Source: Zygnema cylindricum
Taxonomy: Eukaryota > Streptophyta > Zygnematophyceae > Zygnematales > Zygnemataceae
Length of the DNA: 64,000 nucleotides
Reading direction: 5' to 3'
Assembly (NCBI GenBank): GCA_037447655.1
Contig: JBBHKE010003455.1
Coordinates: 29,453 to 93,452, forward strand
The position numbers and the translations under genes were made by a program. Shown one piece after another: positions 43,814-55,726 of the stretch. How positions within the stretch are numbered: the stretch's first letter is position 1; each line of letters opens with the position of its first letter. The notes under the pieces are model-generated. The model had not been told where the DNA came from, made no database searches, and saw nothing but the letters and a program-made list of their open reading frames with translations.

Positions 43814-46404
43814 CTATTTTGTTTTCAAGTATAATACACACTACGGAAAATTTCCGTACAACTAAATCGTAGGTAAGAAGACACAATGTACAAGATTGGG
43901 CCATACATGTGTGTCTTGTGTATCGTCGAGATGTCAAGATATTGGGACGATACATCGGTCAAAAAAGGTTGTGAACATTTCATTACCGATACATTGACAA
44001 TCGGTGGGTCAAAAAATGGGTATAAGATTGTAATTTGTAAGAGGCTTCCATTGTGCAACAATATAAAAAACTACACGAAAATGAATACAAAAGGAATCGT
44101 AGTAGTGACGACCATCGTATTACGCATCCTTTGGTATTTTTCTATATTTTTCCATGCTTCACAATCCCACTAACTTTTGTACTAAAATGCTGGGAGTGCA
44201 AACATGTGGTATATTACCATAAATATGATTATGGTAACATTGGCAAAAATGACCACACAACGTTACTAAACGTAATTGCACCACGTTCCGTTGTGCTACA
44301 TGACTCATCTAAATTACACCAAACATGAAAATTGTTAATGTTAGTATCATTGATTTGGAGCATTTAAATCACGAGCCTTAAATTATAGTAAAACGGGTTG
44401 CATTTTCTCTCCATTTATCTTTCCCATAACTACAAAATTACATTAAATCAAAATGCATGATTATTGTTATGTACCAAACTAGCCAGTTTGTACGTTAACA
44501 ACTAATTGTTTTTTTTTAAATACATAATATGTATGAAATAGTGATGTCAACAAAAAAATTTAGTAGCGCCGATGTGGGACATCGCCATCATTATTTATTG
44601 GTATCAACAATGATTCGGGAAATTGCCGCACATTTTTCTCACATGTAATTTGGATTGTGCAAACTTGTATTTTAACATAATATATTATAATAACATATAT
44701 TGAGAATAGTGTAATGTTTGTTAATCGATATTGCTTATTGTTCTCTTAAACTCGTAAAACGAAAAACGCAATTGCAATCACAATATTTTCGCCCACGTTT
44801 GTAACTTATTGACAATAATATTGATTCACGATATAAATAACATTATATTTCGGTGTTAGGTTAACTAAGAAAGCACTCTAAGTACGTTGATACAATCATT
44901 TTACGATGATACGATGGGTAGAAGAGCGCGGAGTGCGCGTACATTACGTTTATCAAACAAGTAAAAAAACATGAAATCTCAGTATATTACTTTATACGAT
45001 GTGTGCCTAGGTGATATGTGGGTAATATAATTCGTCAATTTCGAGCTTTATTTCAAATGAGTTTATAGTACAAAACATTTGGGTAAAATAACACAATTTT
45101 TTAGCGTGGTTTTATAATACGTAATCGTTTAGGATTAAAAACCACATCTAATATAACACATATAAGTTATGTGAGAACAAAATAATTTGTTACTTCACTT
45201 ACAAATTCAATTGAAAATTCATTATTATTTTGTTAATGTATAGTATATAGTTATCCACACAGGATTATATGGATTGTTAACCAATGCAATTATAACTAAA
45301 CTTGTAAATTTGTTATCGTATTAATTATTATTTGTTCGCGTTACACAAGTATTATTATGTTAAAACTAAAAATATCTCGGTGTTAGCGTTTATCATAACA
45401 TAAACGTTTGTCATCATTTTGTAACTTTGTTTGTTATGTTCATTTGTCACCAACAACCAAAATGCCATATTTCGCATTTATTTTCTTACAATTGTTGTGG
45501 GACGTTCATTTCAATTCCATTGGATTGGGAAAAGGACTCGGATAAAAATTAAGGGAGCCAACAACAATAATCAAACTATTGTATTTCAAGATCGTAAAAA
45601 TTGTGTAATGATTAATCTCAACAATAAGGATTGAAATGGATTTGGCATGGGGGAAATAAGGGTTGCAAAGGTGGAGAGTTTTATAAATGATATCACAATT
45701 ATGAGACCCTTGCAACATTTGATTGTTTTATACACCAGATGACGGGAAAAAAAAACGAAGTCCATGGACTTTTGTTATAAACGGTTGAAACCGCATGAAA
45801 AAATGTAAAAAAGTTTTATGATCCGTCCGTAAGAGCCGATTTCGTTTACAACGACTCTTTAGGCGTTGGGAGACGTGGTATATAAATAACTTTGTATACA
45901 TAGCGCAAATAAAGAAAGAGGACAGTTTAGACGTTCGTGTTAAAGTTGATGGCGTAACTTGTGTTGTTCTGAGACAAGTGTTGGTACTGAAGATGAAGAA
46001 GATGCAGCAGTAGTCATCGTAGAACAAATCAAGAGAGGAAGCTTCCACAAATACCGATGGCTGAACAGCAACTTTGACAGACTATAACTTTCAAAAAAAC
46101 GCTCCAAACGTCCTGAAAATTTGCCACAATGTAGATAACATACAAAGGAACACACACACAAAATTTCAATCAATTCCGCTCACAAATCTGTGAGATATGT
46201 AGAAATGAAATTACATAAAACTGAGTGTACAGTTTTCATATCATTTGTTCCTAAAAATCAAATTCACTAAGCCCTACTTTTATACACCGAAACTACACTA
46301 AGCTGTACGGAGGCATTCCAGCCGTACATCTAACATTCTATCACAAATATTTACACCGAAGTTCAGACAACGTAAAGTGATAATGATCTAGTCACGCCTC
46401 GTCA
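43814..46404. other. AT-rich intergenic DNA
   Basis: No gene, RNA or terminal repeat is recognised. Open frames are short and low-complexity. Confidence 0.45.
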
Positions 46405-46515
46405 CTATTTGTTGGCGGCGGCTGTCAGCGGTCCGATTAGAGGATTTGGCACCGTAGAATTTACTTCACGAAGTCCAGTGGTCCTGCCGAATTTCCGTAC
46501 GTCCACGGAGGACAT
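46405..46515 (-). CDS. Possible short ORF or last exon, unrecognised
   Basis: A 36-codon frame starts MSSVDVRKFGRTTGLREVN, ends TAAANK and stops, in a locally GC-richer patch within AT-rich DNA. The frame stays open upstream of the Met for about 25 further codons. The sequence looks non-repetitive and coding-like, but I know no family for it and see no clear splice partner. It may be a real small gene, the end of an unseen gene, or chance. Confidence 0.2.
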   Translation of the reverse strand: MSSVDVRKFGRTTGLREVNSTVPNPLIGPLTAAANK

Positions 46516-48360
46516 ACTCACGCATTCTCCCAAGTGACGACACGTGTCCCAAGTGTGAATGAACCGTGAACTCCCAACTTCACTGTCACACTAATTTCGG
46601 TAAGTACTGAACCGAACTCAACCAAAAATAGCTTAAGTCCTGAACAGCTCTCTCTCACAACTGAGGCATACAGAGGACTAAAGCTTTCTAAAAACAACAA
46701 CTTGCACTCTAGTCTTTGCTTTTTTTTTGTTTTACTAAAAATTTGATCGGTGTTATGTCAAATTTTGTCGGCAGTGGATAAAGAAACAACATGTATTTCA
46801 CAAACTAGATATATTACCGTAACATTAGTATAATATCACAACGTCGTGATTCATAGGCATGAAGCGTGGACTCTTCCACGAGAACATTTCTCACAGGTTT
46901 TGGGGGGAAACTAATTGGTTCAGTTTGTCTTATTACCGAGGACCAAATAGGTACAATTGGTATTAGCACCTGCAAAATACATGTGGGTAAACCTTACAAG
47001 CACCGCAAAAAGAATGACATGACTTAAAAAGGTCGATTCATGAGATAAGAAGTAAGAAAGGCACATAACAAGTAGGTTACCTATTCCAAAGGTACATGGT
47101 TATAATACATGAATGATCGAGCGAGTAGATTGTAAATAATTGAAATGTTAAAATATATGATGATTTTATTTTTTGACGCTTATTGAAATTCGTTATACGT
47201 TACGTATTATTTAGACTGGAATTGGGAATTTATGTGGTTGTTATTGCATGTCGTGAACGTGTCTAACGTCACATTTCAAAGGCGTCATATGCTGAGTGCA
47301 TGTGGAGAATGTTTATTTAATTATTTTTGCATGTTTTGGTTCACTCGTCACTTTGGTAGATTAATTATAGTTGAGTGTACCCTTTTACATCATTTGGGGC
47401 TTTGTTTACAAGGATTTTTCGTATTTTAAATTAACTTTATGCAATTGGCTTGTTGTGTGCTTTATGTTCAATATAAGTTAATACAATGAGTGATTATATC
47501 ACTATTCAATATGAAGAGTTATAATTCGTGTTCCAACTAATACCCCAGGGCAAACAATTAAAGGTGAACAAACATTGTTAGGTTGTGAAGTCTTTAGTTT
47601 GGGATACTTTTTAACTTAGTTTGAATAGTTATCAGATTAAAAATAAATTAGGTTATTTTTAACTTACTTTATAACTTGTATGCTGGCGACTTTAACAACA
47701 ATTTTTGGTGATGGTTATTTTAATGTTGTTGTGTCACACAAAATAACGTTTATAATGTTAATTGTTTTATACTCAAGGCTAGTTATTGTGGTTGAAAATT
47801 TTCCACGTCATTCAGACTGGAAACAGAAATATCGAGACATCCTAATCCTAATAATTTCTGAACAGATCCGCGGTTTACTGTACTGTGAAGGACATTAATA
47901 TCGCACGAAACGCCAGATACGGGTTGCAGCTCCTTGCCATGTTCTTGTTCGCTGGTACGCATTATACCGTGTTCATCATTTGACTATTTTTACCACTTGT
48001 ACGGTATTTTGAAGATATAAAAATTGAAACGGACACTTCAGGTCGCGAGGACTTATAAAACAACGACATGTCGTACGGAATGTATCGCGCATGTGCTTGG
48101 AATCGGTAGATGAGCGCTGCCGATGCAAAATGTATTCCTGTTTTAGTACGTCGCCATGGAAGTTCAGGGTCCCAAAATCTACGAATTCAAATTATCGGTA
48201 CTGATTCCGAATTTTAGCCAACCCTACGGTTCCACTCCCAGCCAGCCGTCCTGTACGGACAGCCAGGGCCAGCTGCAGGGCTAGGGTTTGTAAACTTTCC
48301 GGACATCTAACCATCTTGTTTAGACTCATCCTTCTCCTTTGCCCTCTTGTCCTCTCTCCC
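46516..48360. other. Intergenic region upstream of PP2A B'
   Basis: No gene is recognised. GC content rises from about 48040 towards the gene. Confidence 0.45.
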
Positions 48361-48376
48361 TTCGTCATCCATTCCT

Positions 48377-48416
48377 CACGTGCAGTACTGCAAAAGGACG
48401 TGCCACGTGTCACGTG
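48377..48416 (+). promoter_or_regulatory. Cluster of three G-boxes
   Basis: CACGTG occurs at 48377, 48404 and 48411, the last two almost touching, 160-200 bases before the PP2A B' start codon. G-boxes bind plant bZIP and bHLH factors (light, ABA and stress response). Confidence 0.6.
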
Positions 48417-48576
48417 TCCTGTGGCTGCGGAGCCATGGATTGCCGGGTTTAGGTTAGGCAGTGTGAAGCATTGGAAGGAAGCTTATTGTTGCACCTCTCC
48501 ACAAGCTTGAAGCAGGAATACGATACGGTAGGATTGGAGTGTGACGGGCGCATGCTTAGGAAGGCGCCGTCTCGGC

Positions 48577-51500
48577 ATGCTCCAAAACGTGAGGAACAGG
48601 TTGGCGGGAGGCCGGAAGAAGGCAGATGCGTCGTCAGACCAGGCGACTGCAAGCTCAGGAACTTCCGGGAAACTTCCAAAAGGATCAGGAGTATCAAAAG
48701 CGCCTGCTCCAAATAATGTTCATAAGAGTGCAGTGACACCTCTCTCAGGCACCGTGCGGCCGGGTACGGCTAGTACTGTTTCTGTACAAGGAAGGGATGC
48801 GACTTTGCCCACACCGACTCCAAACAGTGAAGCTGCAATGTTTGCGGAACCGTTGCCTTCTTTTCGAGACGTGTCGAGTCAGGACAGACAGAATCTTTTC
48901 ATTAGGAAGTTAAACCTTTGCAGTTATACATTCGACTTCACTGACACGACAAAGAATGTGAGAGAGAAAGAGTTCAAGAGACAGACATTGTTGGAGCTGG
49001 TCGATTACGTAAATTCAGGCACTGGAAAGTTCAATGAAGCTGTTTTTGAGGACATTACGAAGATGCTTGTTGCCAATCTTTTTCGAAGCTTGCCACCTTC
49101 TTCACATGAAAATTCAGCCACAGATTCTTTTGATCCCGATGAAGAAGAACCGACCATGGAACCTGCTTGGCCTCATCTTCAGTTTGTTTATGAGTTTCTT
49201 CTCCGCTACGTTGTCTCTAACGAAACTGACGCAAAGGTGGCAAAGAAGTACATTGACCAGAGTTTTGTTCTGAGACTACTTGACCTCTTTGACTCAGAAG
49301 ATCCAAGAGAGAGAGATTATCTCAAAACCATACTTCATCGCATTTATGGAAAGTTTATGGTTCATCGCCCTTTTATACGCAAGGCCATAAACAATATTTT
49401 CTACCGTTTTATCTTTGAGACAGAGCGTCATAATGGTATTGCAGAGTTGTTGGAGATTCTTGGGAGTATCATTAATGGATTTGCACTTCCTCTGAAAGAG
49501 GAACACAAGCTGTTTCTAAATAGGGCTTTGATCCCTTTGCACAAACCCAAATGTGTTTCATTGTACCATCAACAGCTTTCGTATTGCATAACTCAGTTTG
49601 TTGAAAAGGATACAAAGCTTGCGGATACCGTGATAAGGGGCCTTCTCAAGTACTGGCCTGTCACGAACAGTCAGAAAGAAGTTCTTTTTTTGGGAGAGTT
49701 GGAGGAAGTATTGGAACTGACACAAGCCTCTGAGTTTCAACTGGTTATGGTTCCTCTTTTCCGTCAGATTGGTCGTTGTCTCAACAGCTCTCACTTTCAG
49801 GTATATACTACACTCTGGACATGTATGCATTAACTCTTCAGTCATATGTTATTTGAGTTTTCCTTCTTTTCTTACACAAGCCGAACTTTGATTTTTCTGG
49901 AATCTTTTGTAGTCAACGTTTTTGAGTAACTTCACTTACTTTTCTTTCAAAGCCAACTTTGATCTTCTTGGAAGGCATAGGGGTGGAAAGGCTCGTGGGT
50001 GGCTGTTTTTATGTCATTATTTTATTTGAAACCGAAATGCTGCTGTCTAGCTGTTTGTACATTGCGAGTTCTCAGTGTTTCTCTAGACACAGATAGTGTT
50101 CCCAGTTGGTAGTTCGTCTCCTTGTAGGGAATGTTAGGTTAACATCAAAGATGTGACGAAGGAAATATAGTTGGGACTATACCTAGTGTTCAAAGCTCTC
50201 ATGTTTTTGCTGGAAACTTTGATTTTGTCTTTATAATTAAATCGATGTGTTTTATGGGAGTCAGTTAGTCTGATCTTCGCTTCTAGGAGCACGCAAGAGG
50301 ATTTATAATCTGGTCGAGTACAAGATATGGTAGGATGTGTTTGAAAAGTTTGAGGCGTTTGCGATTGGTTTTGGTCAGCAATGTCGGCTGTATCTTCTCC
50401 ATTCTGTGTAAGAACTTCCAGATGCTTCAATGTTCAGTTTTGTGACTGGATGAACTCAACGGGTGGTGTGCTTGATGCAAAAACCTAAACATTATTGTGT
50501 CAAGCCCTAGTCCTGTTGGGAAGATATGCTATAGGAAGGCGTTTCACAGTTTTTTTTGATGTTTTTCGTCAATGTCTGACCATGTGAGCTTCTCTCAGTG
50601 CACCACAGCATTCTGCCCGCCATTGACATGTCTTGTGAAGTCAAGCAACGGTCTCTGGGGACTCTCCTTGGCGTTAATCGTCCTGATTTTCTGGAGTTTT
50701 GCAAAATGCAGGTTGCAGAGAGAGCTCTTTTTCTGTGGAACAACGATTACATTGTGAGCTTGGTAGGTCAACATCGCAGTGTAATTCTGCCTCTCATCTT
50801 CAGTGCCCTGGAAAGAAATGCTCGCAGTCACTGGAACCAGGTGGGGCTCCATCTTTTGTCCAAAGTGTCATCTTGTGCAGTGTGATGTTAAGTAAAATGC
50901 ATGCGTGTTGTCTGTTGCTGCTTTTTATTTCTACAGGTGTTACTTGTGCTGCTAATGGTCCAAATGTCATATTTAAAATGCATATACCACAGCTTACGGC
51001 TTACCTGTTTGTTTAGTTTCATCTGTAGGTCTGGATGCCTATTTGATGTCTATGTTCTGCAGCGCATAGATGCATGTATTTTCTGGATGAGCATTTTCGT
51101 TTGGTTTGATATCCAACTTCTTTGCGTGGAGGTTTTGGAGGGACACAAGTACATGATGTTGAAATGAGGGATGATGCGCATTTGCAGCTCGTGTGACTGT
51201 AAAGACGCTGGCTGTTGAAACCAAGGAAGAATTGGGTTGAAGTTTGACAATCAGGGAACAATTTGTTCATTTGGAGGATTACACCGTGAATCGCTATTAG
51301 CGTTATAAAATAATTAGGGTTAAAAAACAACAGGCGTCATTAATGCTAATTGGGAATTTGGGGATATTCCAAAATAGAATTAATAATTCTATTTGAGAAT
51401 TTTGGTCAAAATTTGGGGGCGCCGAAATAGCGTTATGAACCCTGATAGCGATTCACGGTGTAGCTTCAGCACTTGATTTAATAGGCAACCTCTTTTGTCA

Positions 51501-52336
51501 TGGAGATGATAGATGTCACGAGTACAAACTGATTGGTAACGTGCATTGCAGCACCTGTGACTGTAATGCCCTGGTTCAAACCCTGGAAGCCCTGAGAGCT
51601 TGTTTTCAAGAGATTCATGGAAACACAATTGCATGTATAGGGTCACTTCTTGTTTTTTCCTATTGATGTTTCTGGTGACTTTGAATATGACAGTCTGCTA
51701 GTTGATGCCTGAACAGAATCGAACATTGCAATGGGATTGAATGTATCCGAACCTCGGGTACGATTGTTGTGTTTGCTGACCTAAATTACATGGTGAATTG
51801 CTATCACCATTAATAATACTAATCCGGATCTGTTTTTTTTACTCTCTGACCACAAAACAGTGGTAGTAATGCCGATTGTCTTATTCCTAACGCTATTTCC
51901 TTTAGCGATTCAAAATCGCCCATGCTATTGGAACCACAAATATTATTATTTAGCACTAAAACAGTTCTAACAGTACTTGTACTAAAATGTCTCGTAACGC
52001 CTATTTCTTTACTCACAGTGTAATTTGACTTGGGTTATCCATGGCTCACCACCAGTCCTTATTCTAATTGTTTTGTTTTGCTTAATACATTTGTTTCTAA
52101 ACACTGGCGTTGATTTACGGTGTACTTTTACGCAGGCTGTTCACGGGCTCACTATCAATGTTCGTAAGATGTTTCTGGAGATGGACCAGTCTTTATATGA
52201 GGATTGTCAGCGCCGGTTTTTAGACGACGAGGCGAAAGCAAAAGGAATCGAGGAGCATCGGGAAGCAACATGGAGGCGCCTCGAGGCTGCGGCTAATCAT
52301 TCCTCTAGCTCAAACAATGTGGGGATCATAAACTAG
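48577..52336 (+). CDS. PP2A regulatory subunit B' (B56 family)
   Basis: B56 subunits are curved HEAT-repeat-like scaffolds that select substrates for the PP2A A-C core. Exons: 48577-49800, 50712-50840, 52136-52336; phases agree and give 517 residues, normal for the family. The first ATG is at 48577, with an in-frame TAG at 48529 and none between. The N-terminal 90 or so residues are basic and Ser/Thr/Pro/Ala-rich. Then come family blocks: [84 protein letters not shown]-like [36 protein letters not shown] and the end [12 protein letters not shown]. The C-terminal Ser/Asn tail is short. No missing core segment is visible. Intron 2 carries two TA-MITEs, one ending close to the exon 3 acceptor. 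Which plant B' isoform clade it belongs to cannot be told here. Confidence 0.95.
51282..51460. mobile_element. TA-flanked MITE in PP2A intron 2
   Basis: CACCGTGAATCGCTATTAG at the left and GATAGCGATTCACGGTG at the right, TA on both sides. It is the cleanest copy of the family in the window. Confidence 0.85.
51789..52122. mobile_element. TA-MITE ending next to PP2A exon 3
   Basis: Left end CATGGTGAATTGCTATCACC and right end GTTGATTTACGGTG, with TA on both sides. The right end is 13 bases before the first base of exon 3. Confidence 0.6.
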
Positions 52337-55300
52337 TAGTCATATGCCTTAATGCTGGTGCTTTATCAGCGGTCAAAAGTTTTTAAAAAAGTCTTCTTAT
52401 TCTTCTTCTTCTGCACAATGGCATATACTGCAAGAAGATTGCAGTTTTGTCCCTATGTCATGAACTGCGGGTGGGTCTGTGGCAGAAATTTGGACAATAT
52501 CCTATGGAGCTGGTCGCATGACAAGTAATATTGACTTTATTATTTGTCAAAGGAGCTCCCAGAGACCAACAGAGACAGGTTATGTTACAAAAACTCCATT
52601 TAGGTTGTGATACCATTTCGGGCAGCTGCAGGAAAATAGCTGTTTAATATTGTGTAAAGAGCAGATTAATTACTGCCTTTGCTTGAGAGGACTCCGTGTT
52701 TTCGTTTTAGAAACGTGAAGTTGAAGTTGAAGGGAAGTTGACCATTTTGTGATCGATTCAGAGGAAAAGGAATACTCTAAGGATGGGACGCTAGAGTTGC
52801 TGCTCTGATAGTATGTATATGCACAGGTTTAAAAGCACTACTGCACATCTCTCAGCTTCTCAAATCTTAGGGTTCAAAATTTGTGTGCCTCTAGGCAAAT
52901 GGTTTGCCTGCAGGTAATTATCCATCATGGCCAATGTTCTTTCCCATATGTTGTGTATTTCGGTTTTCGATTTCGTTTTCGATTTCATTTTCGATTTCGA
53001 TTCTGTTTTCGATTCCAATCTCGCTGTCGATTTAGTTTTCGTTTTTTGTTTTTTGTTTTTTTTGCTCCGGAACGGTGGTGTGCACTGTGCACTTCACCAT
53101 GCGATCATGGTTTGGCGCAACGAGCTTTGGAAAGGAAAGGAACATTTATGGTTTACGGGAAAGAAATGCTCACTTCTTTGACAAAAACATGGAAAGGTTT
53201 TTCGGGTTTTGCACTGGAAGGAGGGAGGCAACAAAGGGGACCTTTGGAGCAAAGTAGAAATTCTCTAGGAAGAAAAATGAACCTAACAACAATATCCATT
53301 GCTCATCAATAGATTGAGCCCTTTGTTCATACCTGGTGATTTGGCTTTTCTCAAGTTGTAAATTTCGTGTGCTCTTTTTCTTTGCTGGGAATTTGTGTGA
53401 CTGGCCATTTTTGTAACATGTTTTATAGGAGTTAAAACTTAGAACTTGTCTTATACCTTTTATTATTTTATCTTGTATTTTTCTGGGTACGCATGATTTT
53501 ACTGGTTCTCGGGGCTTTTGGTCTGCTGAATTGATTTTTTTGGGCATATAGTATTTTCACGAGATTGTTAGCCGATTCTCCGACATTCAAAATTTAAATC
53601 TGCACTCAACATTACTTTGTAGTTTATGTATGTTCAGCCCCTATGCCAGCAAGTAGAATCAGTGGTAATTCAAATGTGTGAAAACAACTGGAAATACTGG
53701 TGTAGCTTATCTCGTACTGTATGTGTGTGATGTGGTGTAATGAACGAATATAATAAGAACACGTAACAGTAACTCCAAACGTGATTTCGATGAATAAACA
53801 TTGGTACTCCATTCTTTGTAACCATTTGTGCAGTAGTCGCATCCTGTCTTTTTTGGAGGAATATCAGTTTGTCATAGTTTTGAGTAATAGCAGTGCACAA
53901 TTATCAGTTAGGTAGTTATTCACTGTTAGGTAATCCAGCTGGAGTTTGTTTGCTTGGCTCTGCAGGATTTTAGTGTTGCGTTTTTAACAGGTTTTGTCGA
54001 TAATTGGTTTGTATTTTTCCGGAAAGTGATTAACATCAGGAGACGGTAGGTCCCTTGAACAAATGCTGTGAGTTTTCGAAGTCGGTATGATGATTTGATC
54101 AGCACCTGTGATTGTTATTTTCTTATTTTGTATTCTAGACTCTGTTCAATTCACGTGTCTGACCAATATCTTTTACGGGCTAATTTCTGTGCTCCACCGC
54201 GCATGGTTATGACAGTGATGGATTTACAAGTGTTGATGCAAAACTAGGGACGTGGCACTGTAGCCCACACCCTCAAACAGTGTTGTTAGCACTAATTTGT
54301 GATTTTTGGCCAAAAAATAGCGAGGACAGAAGTTTTAGTATCTCTAGTATTGGTGGGCAGTGTAGACTTGTGGGTCACATTAGCTCATCGATTCTTTAGC
54401 TACTGTTATCACAATATAGAAATAATTATACCTTTGACTTAATTTTTCGACAATTGATAGTTCCAACTACCGTTTGCTTGCACTAGTATGTCGACTCGAA
54501 AGCTACTTACAAAAGTTGAGTTGCTGGAATGGTGTATACCCACATTCAAGTCGATGAAGAAAATGTGACATCCAAACCTTGCACGTAACCACTCGTTGAT
54601 AGTTCAATCCTTAGCTATGTCTGAATATTTCAGGCACGAGTGACTCCTTGTTTGACATGTTCTTAACTAGAGGCTCCTCTAAGCTCTACCAACAAACTAC
54701 ATGCAGTCCCCGTAGGATCCAATGTAGTCCCCGTAGGATCTACCGTTGAATCCGTGAAAATCCGTCCTACAGCAGCCTGATCTACAGTCCATATTACTAC
54801 AGTGATATCCCTATTCTGACGTATAAACTTAAATCGTACAAGAAATCACAAATAGAATATCTGATGACGATGTTCCCAAGGTAGCCCCTTGTATTTACTG
54901 AGAAGGGCAGCCTTGGGAAGGTTGCCAGGTGTCCCGCTTCCCACCACTATGTGCCTCCCATCCCTAAAGGAGGCTCCTGTTCATCAAAATGACACTTGGA
55001 AGTTCCTGAAACACCATCTTTTAGACCTCTCGAGTGATCTAGGTGGTTAGCTCCCTTCCTGAGCCATATGGTAATTGGGCTTGACAGCCTCGGTAAAGAA
55101 CTAAAACAAGTCCATAATGGTGTTCATGACATTTTCATACCATGTTCCATGAATTCGATCGTGATGTGCTGGTTTTTTTTTGGTCTCCTCGGCCGATTTA
55201 CAAGCTTCAACAGCCACGCCTTTGAAATGTAGCTCTGACTCCATTTGGAAGGGACTGTGCACTACTTAACAATATAAGTTGACAATGGGATATGTAGATA

Positions 55301-55726
55301 CAATGGGATATGTTGACACAACATGATCCTCTGATGAACAACAAATATATATAACACCATGCATTCTTAAAGTGGTTAGGAGTGACACTTTTAATTCATG
55401 TGGAAAACAAACAATCGCCTCGTCATGAAATAGGAACCATGCTGTCGTTGTCATGTGATTGGAGAGAGAGAGGATGAGGGAGAGGGAAAAGGAGAGAGAC
55501 AAAGGTATCTTTCAACAACCACAGGTCATCATGAGCCAAACATTATTCATTTATATTACGTACTTGAAAATTCGAGACAAGACATGAGGCCCCATCATTC
55601 TATGCCGATATTATAGCCGCACCAATTGGGCAATTTGCACCGACAAAAGATTTCCATATGGTAAAAATTAGGTCACAACAAAATGGTCGAATATTCAAAA
55701 TAGACTTCAACAGAAACCCTAGAAAG
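52337..55726. other. Intergenic region between PP2A B' and the PPR-like gene
   Basis: The two genes converge. No gene is recognised. Contents: hexamer repeat at 52957-53042, a relative of the palindromic MITE near 53662, a TA-MITE relative at about 54258-54354, and a short direct repeat (TAGTCCCCGTAGGATC) near 54697-54742. 54880-55130 has a gene-like composition but no open frame that I recognise. Confidence 0.45.
52957..53042 (+). repeat. TTTTCGA hexamer-like repeat
   Basis: Repeats of TTCGATTTCGTTTTCGAT type, producing alternating Phe/Arg or Phe/Asp frames without biological meaning. Confidence 0.9.

Noticed and set aside
51530-51600. Possible tRNA gene or tRNA-derived SINE around GGTTCAAACC
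   Set aside because: A B-box-like word is present, but no A box at correct spacing and no cloverleaf were found by eye.
52881-53312. Open frame rich in Phe-Arg repeats downstream of PP2A B'
   Set aside because: It comes from the TTTTCGA repeat and lacks any domain or splice logic.
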